This document shows, piece after piece, positions 8,799 through 17,343 of a DNA stretch of 29,443 nt. Made by a program: the position numbers and the translations under genes. The notes under the pieces were generated by a model, which worked only from the letters and a program-made list of their open reading frames with translations, made no database searches and had not been told where the DNA came from. The stretch's first letter is position 1, and each line of letters begins with the position of its first letter. The DNA comes from CAG-307 sp964524125 (GTDB lineage: Bacteria > Bacillota_I > Bacilli_A > Acholeplasmatales > Anaeroplasmataceae): positions 1-29,443 of the forward strand of contig CAZGBY010000016.1 of assembly GCA_964524125.1 (NCBI GenBank), read 5' to 3'.

Positions 8799-9269
8799 TT
8801 ATTTTACTTCGATAATTTTAACTCTAAATTCTTTGCCCTTTTCAGTTACAACTGTTAAAGTATTACCTTTTTCATGTCCCATAATAGCCTTACCTAGAGG
8901 TGATTCATTAGAAATTTTATGTTCAAATGGATCAGCTTCAATAGTACCTACTATATCATAAGTTTCAGTTTTTTTCATTCCTATAAATTCAATTGTAACA
9001 CTCTTACCTGTAGTTACTCTATCTGATGAATCTTTAGTAATGATTTTTACGTTCTTTAAGATTTCATTGATTTCAGCAATACGAGCTTCAATTCTTGATT
9101 GTTCATCTCTAGCCGCATCATAATCTGCATTTTCAGATAAGTCACCTTGACTACGAGCATCTTGTAGAGCTTTAATATTATTTACACGATCGACATCGAT
9201 AAGTCTTTGTCTTTCTTTTTCTAGATTTAAACGTCCTTCTTCTGTTAATTCATATACTTTTTTAGTCAT
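8799..9269 (-). CDS. greA: Transcription elongation factor GreA
   Basis: At 156 residues it is the standard GreA length. GreA rescues backtracked RNA polymerase by promoting cleavage of the transcript 3' end. It has an N-terminal coiled coil whose tip carries the catalytic acidic residues in DLSENADYDAARDEQ (about residues 42-57), and a C-terminal FKBP-like domain with SPLGKAIMGHEKGN near 123-136. The ATG follows a perfect AGGAGG by 6 bp. It has its own promoter and terminator, so it appears monocistronic. Confidence 0.97.
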   Translation of the reverse strand: MTKKVYELTEEGRLNLEKERQRLIDVDRVNNIKALQDARSQGDLSENADYDAARDEQSRIEARIAEINEILKNVKIITKDSSDRVTTGKSVTIEFIGMKKTETYDIVGTIEADPFEHKISNESPLGKAIMGHEKGNTLTVVTEKGKEFRVKIIEVK

Positions 9270-9300
9270 AATAAACCTCCTAGAGTTTTTTTCTTTTTAT

Positions 9301-9306
9301 ATTATA
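9301..9306 (-). promoter_or_regulatory. greA promoter (-10)
   Basis: On the minus strand a perfect TATAAT lies about 32 bp before the greA ATG, with TTTTTA about 17 bp upstream as a weak -35. The perfect ribosome binding site (9276-9281) lies downstream. Confidence 0.6.
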
Positions 9307-9338
9307 CATTAATTATTTAAATTTAAAAAGTACTTTTT

Positions 9339-10031
9339 TTAAAAATAATCATCATATTTAATTTTTCTTAATGAATGTTGATACCTTTTTGCATTTGGAA
9401 TTACACTTTCAAGTTTTAAATAAAATTCTCTTTGATGATTCATATAAATATAATGTGTTAGTTCATGAGCAAGTACTAGCTTAATATAAAATGGATGATA
9501 TTTAGCCATTTTAATAGAAAGAGTAATTTTATTTGTTTTTTTATTATATTTACCATATGCAGATGTAATATTTTTAAATTCAAATGTAGGTATATTTTTA
9601 ATTTCAGGAAATGATAGTAATAAGTTTGAATAATTTTGTTTAATATAAATATCTAAAGCATCAATATAAAATAAATCAATTATTTTCTTTATATATTTAT
9701 TATCTAATTTCTTTGTATGAATTAAAATATTTGTATCATCTTTAATTTCAACTAAGTTATAACTATCTTCTTTTATATTAATAATATATTCATTACCTAA
9801 ATAATGAATAATAGGTTTTTTATTTTCTTTTAATTTTAAAGAATTTAAATGTGCCTTTATATTAGGATATAATTCATTCAAAGCCTTATTAATGTCCGCT
9901 TCATTAAATCTTTTAAATGAATTAATAGTAACAATACCATCTTTAATTCTAATATAGGCATGTTTATTTTGTGGCTTATAATTATAAATAAGCTCAAATG
10001 TTAAATCTTTAAAATTATACTTCACTTGCAA
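9339..10031 (-). CDS. YgjP-like (DUF45) zinc metallopeptidase
   Basis: This protein of about 230 residues carries the zinc-metallopeptidase motif AHELTHYIYMNHQREFY near residues 188-204: HExxH, then a third histidine in the NHxxxF context that marks the YgjP/DUF45 (M48-related) family. The N-terminal half is beta-rich, as in YgjP. Substrates of the family are not settled. The start is uncertain: TTG at 10031 or GTG at 10025; both overlap the end of trhP by 11-17 bp and no clear ribosome binding site is visible, so translation is probably coupled to trhP. It is the last gene of the ftsY operon. The family call is good; function is not known. Confidence 0.8.
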   Translation of the reverse strand: MQVKYNFKDLTFELIYNYKPQNKHAYIRIKDGIVTINSFKRFNEADINKALNELYPNIKAHLNSLKLKENKKPIIHYLGNEYIINIKEDSYNLVEIKDDTNILIHTKKLDNKYIKKIIDLFYIDALDIYIKQNYSNLLLSFPEIKNIPTFEFKNITSAYGKYNKKTNKITLSIKMAKYHPFYIKLVLAHELTHYIYMNHQREFYLKLESVIPNAKRYQHSLRKIKYDDYF

Positions 10032-11211
10032 GGCGGATCATATCATCTTTATTTAATTTTAAATCAGATTTAAAATAAATAATATCTTTAGGATGTCTAC
10101 AAGCATCAAGTATATTGCCATCCTTATCATAACAATCTTCGATTTTAATTATAGTTTCTTTTAAATTAGGTCCAAATACTTCTAAGTATGAATATGGTTT
10201 AAAAAAGTTCCTAACTTCTACTTCAACCATTTTAGTATTTTCATTATATCCTTGTACTAGTCCTACAAATTCTTGGGTTGGGTTTTCACTTCGTGAGTTA
10301 TAAAGTTGTTCAGAAGTTTTTGTCATACCTCTTAAAAAGCCATGACTTGTAAGTCTATTTTCAGCTTTTTTTAAGAAATTCATATAATAATTATAATCTT
10401 TAATATCACCGGTTGATTCGTATTCATCAATCATCATACGATATGTTTTTACGACTGTTGCGATATAATGAAGACTTTTCATTCTTCCTTCTATTTTAAG
10501 CGAATCAACCCCACTATCCAAAATATCCTTTATATCATAGATAGAGCATAAATCCTTACTAGACATTTGAAAATATTCACCACTAGGATTTATTTTTTCT
10601 TCATTTACAATTAAATCATAATTCCATCTACAACTATGTGCACAACCTCCACGATTAGCATCACGATTAGTCATATTATTAGATAACATACATCTTCCAC
10701 TATATGATACACACATTCCACCATGTATAAAAGCTTCAATTTCTACTTTAGATTTTTCTTTGATTTCTTTTATTTGCGAGATTGAAAGTTCTCTTCCTAG
10801 TACTACACGGTGTACTCCTTTTGATACCCAAAAATCGACCATTTTTGAGTTGAGAGTTGATTCTTGAGTAGAAATGTGACATTCCATTTTAGTGTATTTA
10901 AGTACTGATTCCATAATTATAGGTGAGGCACAAATAATCGCATCTACACCACAGTTTTCTAATTCTTGTAAATATTCTTTTAGATTATCAAGATCTTCTT
11001 CATGTGGTAAAATGTTACATGTAACATGAATTTTGGCATTATGTTGATGAGCAAAGCTACATCCTTCTTTAATATCTTCAAATGTAAAATTAGATGCTCG
11101 AGATCTTAAAGAAAATTTAAGTCCTCCAATAAAGACGGCATTTGCGCCATACAAAATAGCTATTTTAAGCTTTTGTAGGTCTCCTGCAGGAGCTAATAGT
11201 TCTACTTTCAT
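10015..11211 (-). CDS. trhP: U32 family tRNA hydroxylation protein (TrhP/YrrO type)
   Basis: This 398-residue protein has the complete peptidase-U32 signature: LLAPAGDLQKLK at the N-terminus, and FIHGGMCVSYSGRCMLS around 161-177 with C167 and C174, followed by C190 and C194 (GGCAHSCRW), a four-Cys set thought to bind an Fe-S cluster. Members related to E. coli TrhP and B. subtilis YrrO act in prephenate-dependent 5-hydroxyuridine formation at tRNA position 34, rather than as proteases. Its ATG overlaps the TGA of the preceding U32 gene (ATGA), indicating coupled translation with that paralogue, as for yrrN-yrrO in B. subtilis. The tRNA role is inferred from family; it could be another U32 subfamily. 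Confidence 0.82.
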   Translation of the reverse strand: MKVELLAPAGDLQKLKIAILYGANAVFIGGLKFSLRSRASNFTFEDIKEGCSFAHQHNAKIHVTCNILPHEEDLDNLKEYLQELENCGVDAIICASPIIMESVLKYTKMECHISTQESTLNSKMVDFWVSKGVHRVVLGRELSISQIKEIKEKSKVEIEAFIHGGMCVSYSGRCMLSNNMTNRDANRGGCAHSCRWNYDLIVNEEKINPSGEYFQMSSKDLCSIYDIKDILDSGVDSLKIEGRMKSLHYIATVVKTYRMMIDEYESTGDIKDYNYYMNFLKKAENRLTSHGFLRGMTKTSEQLYNSRSENPTQEFVGLVQGYNENTKMVEVEVRNFFKPYSYLEVFGPNLKETIIKIEDCYDKDGNILDACRHPKDIIYFKSDLKLNKDDMIRLASEV

Positions 11212-12080
11212 TTCATCAACTCCCTTTGATAGATTGTATCTTCATATTTAAAGCCATCTAAAATATTTAAATCTAAATTAGATATAAGTTGATTTGCAAA
11301 ATCACAAGATATTTCTTCTTTAGATAATAGATGATAGATATTTAAAACTTTAAGATATGTATCATTTGAAATAAATTGAGAATCAATAATTCCATAAGCT
11401 AAGTTTTTTAAATCATTAAACTCTAATGTATTATCTAAAATATATGGTCTATATAAAGAAGTTCCTCTTTTAGATTCTACAATATGATATTTATCTTTTC
11501 TTGTTTGTTCAATTAAATATGAATTTTCATTATCAATAGTAAAATCTTTATTTAAAAATTCTTTATATAAAGAAATTAAATATCTTTTTGAATGAAACAT
11601 TAAATGATAGCCAAATATAGTTTTTATAGTTTTATTTTTATATAAATTAATCATTTTGATTTGATCTTTTAAAGTTATTTCTTCACTTATTTTAACCATC
11701 ATGTTTTCATTTAAATAAAAACCCAAATCATAAGAATTAGTTATTAAAGTATTAGGATTATAAATAGCTCTATCTTCTAATTCAAGTTCTTTAAGTATTT
11801 GAAAAATACCTAAATCACAAAACATAAATTTAACATTGTCATCTTTAAATTGTAATATAAAGTTTGTAACCTTATCAATTTCTTCATTTTCAAGCATAAA
11901 AGAAATATCAATAATTACATCTTTACCACAAGATAAAGATATAACTTTTTTTATTTCACTAGTTGAAAAACAAAAATTACTAAAAGAAGAAAAGTCGCTT
12001 GAATAAACGACCAATCCATCAGTTAATTTTAAAATTTCATCTAATGAATCTATATTGTTTAAAGTTGCAATAAGCTTCAT
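11208..12080 (-). CDS. Divergent U32-like protein (YrrN/TrhP1-like)
   Basis: Here the start is placed at ATG 12080 (MKLIATLNN), after AAAGGATGTG; a longer frame begins upstream only by reading back into ffh. The 290-residue product resembles the short U32 partner protein YrrN: an N-terminal TIM-barrel-like pattern (LTDGLVVYS, YNPNTLITNSYDLGFYL near 135-150) and FGYHLMFHSKRYLISLY near 185-202, which replaces the usual Cys-containing U32 signature. So it lacks the cluster cysteines that its neighbour has, as expected of a non-catalytic or accessory subunit. It ends with TGA overlapping the trhP ATG. The pairing with trhP is the main support for its identity. Confidence 0.65.
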   Translation of the reverse strand: MKLIATLNNIDSLDEILKLTDGLVVYSSDFSSFSNFCFSTSEIKKVISLSCGKDVIIDISFMLENEEIDKVTNFILQFKDDNVKFMFCDLGIFQILKELELEDRAIYNPNTLITNSYDLGFYLNENMMVKISEEITLKDQIKMINLYKNKTIKTIFGYHLMFHSKRYLISLYKEFLNKDFTIDNENSYLIEQTRKDKYHIVESKRGTSLYRPYILDNTLEFNDLKNLAYGIIDSQFISNDTYLKVLNIYHLLSKEEISCDFANQLISNLDLNILDGFKYEDTIYQRELMK

Positions 12081-12093
12081 TATTTCACATCCT

Positions 12094-13512
12094 TTAAAAG
12101 CGGAATGAACCTTTTCCCTTACCTTTACCCATTTTTTGTTTAGGCATACCACTAGGCATTTGACCTGAACTTAATTGAGAAGACATTCTTTGCATATCTG
12201 CTTCTGACATATTTGACATTTTCTTCATGGTCTTTACTTGAGATTCAAGTAATTCTCTTAATTTATTTACTTCAGCAACCGATCTACCAGACCCCTTCGC
12301 TACACGAAGTCTACGGGAAGCGCTTGAATCAATTAATTTAGGATTTTTTCTTTCTTCTTCAGTCATTGATTTAATCATAACTTCAAGTCTATCAAATTCT
12401 TTACCATCTACTTGTTTCATAGCTTGTTTAACATTACCAAGTCCTGGTAAGAATCCAAGAATTTTGGAAATACTTCCCATACGTTTAAACATTTTAAGTT
12501 GTTTAAGTAAATCATTATAATTAAATTTATTACTCATTAGCTTTTCAGCCATGTCCATCATTTCATCTTCATCGACATTTTCTGTAACTGTATCGATTAA
12601 AGATAGCACATCACCCATACCTAATATTCTATCTGCAAGTCTATCTGGGTAGAAAATTTCCATTTGGTCAAGTTTTTCACCTGTAGACATAATCTTAATA
12701 GGAACACCAGTCATTTGTTTAATAGAAAGGGCAGCACCACCACGAGTGTCACCATCCATTTTGGTAAGTACAATACCAGTAACTGAAAGTTTTTCATGGA
12801 ATGAAAGTGCAACATTTACAGCATCCTGACCTGTCATTGCGTCTACGGTAAGCAAGATTTCATCTGGATTTGCTACTTCTTTAACACGTACAAGCTCATC
12901 CATTAATTCTTCATTAATATGAAGTCTACCTGCTGTATCGATTACAACAAAATCACAACCTTGATTTTGAGCTTCTTTCAAACCTTCTTTAACTATTTTT
13001 TCAGCACGTTCTTTAGTACCCATATCAAATACAGGAACACCAATTTGCTTTCCTAATGTTTGAAGTTGGTCAATCGCAGCTGGTCTATAAATATCTGCCG
13101 CAATTAAGAAAGGCTTTTTGTTATATTTCTTTCTAAAAAATACAGCAAGCTTACCTACTGCAGTAGTTTTACCTGCACCTTGTAAACCTGCCATCATTAT
13201 AACAGTCATTTTACCTTGTGGTTTTAAATTTATTTCATTAGTTTCGCTTCCAAGTGTATTTTTAAGTTCTTCACGTACAATTTTAACAACTTGTTGACCC
13301 GGATTTAATCCCTTCATAATTTTTTCGCCATAAGCTTGTTCCTTTATACGTTTTAAGAAATCTTTAACAACCTTATAATTAACATCGGCTTCAAGTAAAG
13401 AAAGTCTTACTTCTTTTAACATTTCATCGATATCAGATTCATTAAGTTTTCCTTTACCCGTAACTCGACGAAGTGCCATTTGTAATCTTCCAGATAATGA
13501 ATCAAAAGCCAT
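12094..13512 (-). CDS. ffh: Signal recognition particle protein Ffh (SRP54)
   Basis: This 472-residue SRP GTPase binds signal sequences and 4.5S/6S RNA and docks on FtsY. It shows an N domain, the G domain with P-loop GLQGAGKT at 109-116, later DTAGRLH and TKMDGDTRGG, and a methionine-rich M domain at the C-terminus (repeated Met in about the last 140 residues), finishing with a basic MGKGKGKG tail. The ATG at 13512 is chosen because AAGGAG lies 8 bp upstream; an in-frame GTG at 13521 falls inside that site. It follows ylxM by 5 bp. Confidence 0.97.
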   Translation of the reverse strand: MAFDSLSGRLQMALRRVTGKGKLNESDIDEMLKEVRLSLLEADVNYKVVKDFLKRIKEQAYGEKIMKGLNPGQQVVKIVREELKNTLGSETNEINLKPQGKMTVIMMAGLQGAGKTTAVGKLAVFFRKKYNKKPFLIAADIYRPAAIDQLQTLGKQIGVPVFDMGTKERAEKIVKEGLKEAQNQGCDFVVIDTAGRLHINEELMDELVRVKEVANPDEILLTVDAMTGQDAVNVALSFHEKLSVTGIVLTKMDGDTRGGAALSIKQMTGVPIKIMSTGEKLDQMEIFYPDRLADRILGMGDVLSLIDTVTENVDEDEMMDMAEKLMSNKFNYNDLLKQLKMFKRMGSISKILGFLPGLGNVKQAMKQVDGKEFDRLEVMIKSMTEEERKNPKLIDSSASRRLRVAKGSGRSVAEVNKLRELLESQVKTMKKMSNMSEADMQRMSSQLSSGQMPSGMPKQKMGKGKGKGSFRF

Positions 13513-13517
13513 ATAAT

Positions 13518-13835
13518 TCACTCCTTATCAATAATAGATTTTATATCATTTTTTATATCTAAAATATTATCTTTTTTTAAAGTTTCATTTAATATATTCA
13601 GTATTTGAAGTTTATGTAATGAAGATTCATATTTTTCACAAATATTAATGGTCTTTTTAATTTGATCAAACACAGCATTACGAGATACATTATGTTCTTC
13701 TGATATTTCTTGTAATGTCATATCACAATAATAATATTCTTCAAAATACATTTTTTGTTTTTCAGTTAAAAGTGAACTATAAATATCATATAAGGATATT
13801 ACTAGTTCACGTTGTTTTAATTCTTGATTACTCAT
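13518..13835 (-). CDS. ylxM: YlxM/p13-like SRP-associated DNA-binding protein
   Basis: This 105-residue protein is the usual YlxM length (UPF0122). It has a helix-turn-helix region typical of sigma-70 region 4-like proteins: LTEKQKMYFEEYYYCDMTLQEI, then SEEHNVSRNAVFDQI around residues 40-65. YlxM modulates SRP GTPase activity in streptococci, and the gene sits between ftsY and ffh here as elsewhere. The start is set at ATG 13835 (MSNQELKQ), overlapping the ftsY stop by 8 bp. It ends in TGA at 13518-13520, which supports the standard genetic code. Confidence 0.9.
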   Translation of the reverse strand: MSNQELKQRELVISLYDIYSSLLTEKQKMYFEEYYYCDMTLQEISEEHNVSRNAVFDQIKKTINICEKYESSLHKLQILNILNETLKKDNILDIKNDIKSIIDKE

Positions 13836-14796
13836 TGAAGAAATCCGCAAATAATCCATAAAGATATGATTCAATATCAAATACTTCTAGATCATCTAAT
13901 CCTTCTCCAAGACCAATAAATTTAATAGGAATTCCCATTTCATTTCTAATCGCAAGCACAATACCACCTTTTGCAGTACCATCAAGCTTAGTTAAAATAA
14001 CCCCTGAAACATTTGTACATTCAGAAAAAGCTTTAGCTTGAGTCATACCATTTTGACCAGTAGTAGCATCTACTACTAGTAAGGTTTCACAAGGTTCACC
14101 TGTAGCTTCTCTTTCAATAACTCTGTTAATTTTTGCAAGTTCACTCATTAAGTTAACTTTATTTTGAAGACGTCCTGCTGTATCACAAAGTAAAACATCA
14201 TAATTTTCTGTTTGAGCCTTTTTTACCGCATCAAACATAACACTTGATGGATCTGAACCTGCTTCTTTAGTAACTATTTCAACACCTATTCTTCTTGCCC
14301 ATTCTGATAATTGTTCAATAGCACCTGCTCTAAATGTATCACCTGCAGCTAAAAGAACCTTTTTACCTTCACTTTTAAGCTTGTAAGCTATTTTAGCAAT
14401 TGAGGTAGTCTTTCCAACACCATTAACACCAACAAATAAAACAACATTTAATCCATCATGTAAATTTAAGTTTGCATTAACCATTTCACCCTTTAGGTAA
14501 ATTTCAAACATCTTATCAATAATCATTTCAGACAACAAAGAAGCATCTTGTATTTTTTTATGATAAACTTCATCTTTTAATTCATCAATAAATTTAACAA
14601 CTGTATCTACACCTATATCAGCCATGATAAATATTTCTTCTAGTGAATCAAATAAATCATCATCAATTTTAGTATTATTATTTAATAGTTCATGTAAAGT
14701 TTTAAAAGCGCCTTCTCTTGTTTTATGAAGACCCAACTTATATTTCTTACTTTTTTCTTTTTCTTTTTTTGATTTAAATAAGCCAAAAAATGCCAT
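13828..14796 (-). CDS. ftsY: SRP receptor FtsY
   Basis: This 322-residue GTPase docks SRP-ribosome complexes at the membrane. An N-terminal basic stretch (FKSKKEKEKSKKYK, residues 7-20) precedes the N domain; the acidic A domain is almost absent, as in many low-GC Bacillota. GTPase motifs: GVNGVGKT at 123-130, DTAGRL at 205-210, TKLDG at 269-273, and the FIGLGE closing motif near 293. The ATG at 14796 fits GGAGCGGAT upstream; another ATG at 14811 actually contains that site. It is the first gene of a run through ylxM, ffh, the U32 pair and a metallopeptidase. Confidence 0.96.
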   Translation of the reverse strand: MAFFGLFKSKKEKEKSKKYKLGLHKTREGAFKTLHELLNNNTKIDDDLFDSLEEIFIMADIGVDTVVKFIDELKDEVYHKKIQDASLLSEMIIDKMFEIYLKGEMVNANLNLHDGLNVVLFVGVNGVGKTTSIAKIAYKLKSEGKKVLLAAGDTFRAGAIEQLSEWARRIGVEIVTKEAGSDPSSVMFDAVKKAQTENYDVLLCDTAGRLQNKVNLMSELAKINRVIEREATGEPCETLLVVDATTGQNGMTQAKAFSECTNVSGVILTKLDGTAKGGIVLAIRNEMGIPIKFIGLGEGLDDLEVFDIESYLYGLFADFFNE

Positions 14797-14824
14797 ATAA
14801 ATCCGCTCCAATCATACTAGAGAG

Positions 14825-14853
14825 ATTATAGCATTTTTATATGTATTTTTCAA
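14825..14853 (-). promoter_or_regulatory. ftsY operon promoter
   Basis: On the minus strand TTGAAA (14848-14853), a 17-bp spacer, then TATAAT (14825-14830), with a TGC extension before the -10. This near-consensus SigA promoter lies about 30 bp before the ftsY start and probably drives the whole run down to 9339. Confidence 0.85.
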
Positions 14854-14875
14854 GAATAAGCTTTATTTTATAAGA

Positions 14876-14926
14876 ATATTAAAAAAGGATGTGAGTACAT
14901 CTTAAGCATTATACTCACATTCTTTT
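14876..14926 (-). terminator. Terminator overlapping the end of topA
   Basis: On the minus strand ATGTGAGTA pairs perfectly with TACTCACAT, extended by AAAG/CTTT across one mismatch, followed by a T tract. The topA stop codon (14902-14904) is in the loop and the last topA codons form the upstream arm. Confidence 0.85.
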
Positions 14927-17169
14927 GATGAACAATAAACTTTGCCATCTTCAGATTTAATTAATGGACTTTCACATTTAGGACAATACTCACCTGTTGG
15001 AATATCTACAAATAATGCTCTACATTTAGGAAAAGAATCACATGCATAGAAAGTATTTCCTTTAGTTTTCCCCTTTTTAGCAATTCTTTTAACTATATGA
15101 CCATTTTTACATATAGGACATTGAATATCTATATTATTTTCACAATGTGCAGAACAATATTTATCCCCTTTTTCATCTTCTAACATTAATGCACCACAAT
15201 TTGGACAAATATCATTTGTTGGTTTATTTGGATAAATATTCTTGCATTTAGGATAATTTGAACATGCATAAAACAAATTTCCTTTATTTTTTCCAGTCTT
15301 AGCAACTTTTTGCATAATTGTGCCAGTTTTACATTTAGGACATAAAATATTAGTTGACACATTGTCTAAAGGATTTTCTTCCGTTTTAATATAGCGACAT
15401 CCCGGATAATTTGAACATGCTAAAAATTCACCATATCTTGATTTCCTAATTGCAAGTGGACTTCCACATTCAGGACAAACTTCATCAGTAAGTTGAGGTT
15501 TAGCCTTTTCCATGTTTTCCCAAGCATTGTTACATATAGGTACAAATTCATTATAAAAATCATTTAATTCTTTTTTATAATCATATTCTCCCTTTGAAAT
15601 CTTATCTAATATTTCTTCCATATTTGCTGTATATTTAACATTAAATATATCATTAAAAAATTCAGTTAAAGCTTTAGATGTTAATCTACCTTGTTCTGTA
15701 GGTACTAAATACTTCTTTTCAAGATGAATATAATCTCTTTCTTTAAGTACAGACATTGTAGCTGCATAAGTAGATGGACGACCAATACCAAGTTCTTCCA
15801 TCGCTTTAATTAGTGTAGCTTCTGTAAAACGTGATTTAGGTTTAGTAAATAATTCATTAATTAAAATGTCTTGATATTTATAATCATCATCTACTTTAAA
15901 ATCAGGAAGTAATATATTTTTATCATCTTCATCATAACCATATACTTTTAAATATCCATCAAAAAGTAATGTTTGACCATTTATTTTCCAAACTGTTTCA
16001 TTATTTGTAAACATAACAATTTGTTTTTTAAATTTTGCAGGACTCATTAATGATGTAATTGTGCGGTTATAAATTAATTTATATAAATTATATTCATCAA
16101 CAGATAAATAACGTTTCATCATTTCTGGAGTTCTTTCAATAGAAGTAGGACGAATAGCTTCATGAGCATCTTGAGCAAGCTTTTGAGTCTTAACTCTAGT
16201 ATGACCTAAATATTCTTTTCCATATTTATTTTCTATATAATTTGAAGCCTCATTTATGAATAAATCAGAAAGTCTTGTTGAATCAGTACGCATATAAGTA
16301 ATTAATCCGACTTGTTCAGAACCTATTTGTTTACCTTCATATAAACTTTGGGCAATACGCATAGTACGAGTCGATTGATAATTTAATTTATTAGAAGCAT
16401 CTTGTTGTAAAGTAGATGTTGTATATGCAGGTTTACTTTCTCTTTTATAATCTTTAAATTCTATATTAGATACTTTAAATTCCTTATCAAGTGATAATTT
16501 AATTTCTTCTGCTATTTTTTTATCTACAATTCTATCTTTATTATTTTTATATGAGACAAATTCTAATTTAAATCCATCAAATAAAGCTTCAAGTTCATAA
16601 TAAGGTGTTGATATAAACGTTTCTATTTCATTTTCAAGTTCACAAATCATTCTTAAAGCTACAGATTGTACTCTACCCGCTGATTTACTTTTAATCTTTG
16701 ATTGTAATAATTTAGACACTTTAAATCCAATTATTCTATCTAACATACGTCTAGTTTCTTGAGATTTAACTAAATCATAATCAATCTTTCTTGGATGCTT
16801 AAAAGCTTCTAAAATGGCAGGTTTAGTAATTTCATGAAATTCAATTCTTTCATAATCACTATCATCTAACGATAAAACTTCTTTTAAATGAAAGCTTATA
16901 GCCTCCCCTTCTCTATCGGGGTCGGTTGCAAGATAAACTTTGGCATTTTCACAAGCTTTTTTTAAATCTTTTACTAGTTGATTTTTATCTTTTATTATTT
17001 TATAGTTTGGTTCAAAATTATTTTCAACGTCAATACCAAGACCTTCCTTACCTGTTGTGGCAAGATCTCTAATATGACCTAAAGAAGACATAACCTTATA
17101 ATCTTTACCCATATAAGATTCAATTGTTTTTGACTTAGATGGGGATTCTACAATGATAATATTTTTCAA
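14902..17169 (-). CDS. topA: DNA topoisomerase I with five zinc-ribbon motifs
   Basis: This 755-residue type IA topoisomerase relaxes negative supercoils. It has the TOPRIM motifs (E8 in VESPSKSKTIE; TDPDREGEA at 82-90) and the catalytic tyrosine Y292 in GLITYMRTDSTR. From about 565 to the end there are five CPxC zinc-ribbon-like units (starting near 565, 610, 655, 684 and 729). Units 1, 2 and 4 have the full CxNYPxC/CxSFPxC form; units 3 and 5 are shorter with CSxxC ends. B. subtilis TopA has fewer. The start is TTG at 17169, supported by AAGGAG 10 bp upstream; no in-frame ATG is near. It has its own promoter and terminator. Confidence 0.96.
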   Translation of the reverse strand: MKNIIIVESPSKSKTIESYMGKDYKVMSSLGHIRDLATTGKEGLGIDVENNFEPNYKIIKDKNQLVKDLKKACENAKVYLATDPDREGEAISFHLKEVLSLDDSDYERIEFHEITKPAILEAFKHPRKIDYDLVKSQETRRMLDRIIGFKVSKLLQSKIKSKSAGRVQSVALRMICELENEIETFISTPYYELEALFDGFKLEFVSYKNNKDRIVDKKIAEEIKLSLDKEFKVSNIEFKDYKRESKPAYTTSTLQQDASNKLNYQSTRTMRIAQSLYEGKQIGSEQVGLITYMRTDSTRLSDLFINEASNYIENKYGKEYLGHTRVKTQKLAQDAHEAIRPTSIERTPEMMKRYLSVDEYNLYKLIYNRTITSLMSPAKFKKQIVMFTNNETVWKINGQTLLFDGYLKVYGYDEDDKNILLPDFKVDDDYKYQDILINELFTKPKSRFTEATLIKAMEELGIGRPSTYAATMSVLKERDYIHLEKKYLVPTEQGRLTSKALTEFFNDIFNVKYTANMEEILDKISKGEYDYKKELNDFYNEFVPICNNAWENMEKAKPQLTDEVCPECGSPLAIRKSRYGEFLACSNYPGCRYIKTEENPLDNVSTNILCPKCKTGTIMQKVAKTGKNKGNLFYACSNYPKCKNIYPNKPTNDICPNCGALMLEDEKGDKYCSAHCENNIDIQCPICKNGHIVKRIAKKGKTKGNTFYACDSFPKCRALFVDIPTGEYCPKCESPLIKSEDGKVYCSSKECEYNA

Positions 17170-17190
17170 ATGAAATCATCTCCTTACAAT

Positions 17191-17219
17191 ATAATACATT
17201 CAAAATGATTGATTGTCAA
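17191..17219 (-). promoter_or_regulatory. topA promoter
   Basis: On the minus strand a perfect TTGACA (17214-17219), a 17-bp spacer, then TATTAT (17191-17196), about 22 bp before the topA start. One of the clearest promoters in the window. Confidence 0.85.
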
Positions 17220-17306
17220 AATGTTTTTTTAAGAGTTTTTTTATTATTATATTATATATAATAATGTTTTTATATGAAATAATTTATAGCAATTTAATTT
17301 TGTTTA

Positions 17307-17315
17307 TGATACAAT
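17307..17315 (+). promoter_or_regulatory. Possible hslO extended -10
   Basis: TGATACAAT gives a TGn extension plus a 5/6 -10 about 28 bp before the hslO ATG. No convincing -35 is seen at 17 bp. A nearby AT-only dyad (17241-17265) is not counted as a signal. Weak evidence. Confidence 0.4.
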
Positions 17316-17343
17316 TAGTAAGTAATAAATTGGAGGTAATAGT

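Noticed and set aside
9321..9341. Possible hairpin after the YgjP-like gene (AAAAAGTACTTTTT)
   Set aside because: The dyad has no room for a loop and a stem of A-T pairs only; not convincing as a terminator.
13518..13520. TGA read as Trp (Mollicutes code)
   Set aside because: TGA ends ylxM, the first U32 gene (11208) and the DUF421 gene (4728) exactly where family lengths end, and Trp is TGG throughout.
13510..13521. Upstream in-frame GTG starts for ffh, parE and the FtsK-like gene
   Set aside because: In each case the GTG is part of the ribosome binding site (GGAGTGA, GGATGTGA, GGGTGA), with a correctly spaced ATG 9 bp downstream.
17241..17265. AT-only dyad between topA and hslO
   Set aside because: Composed only of A and T in a region that is nearly all A and T; stem would be weak and no T tract follows a convergent gene end.
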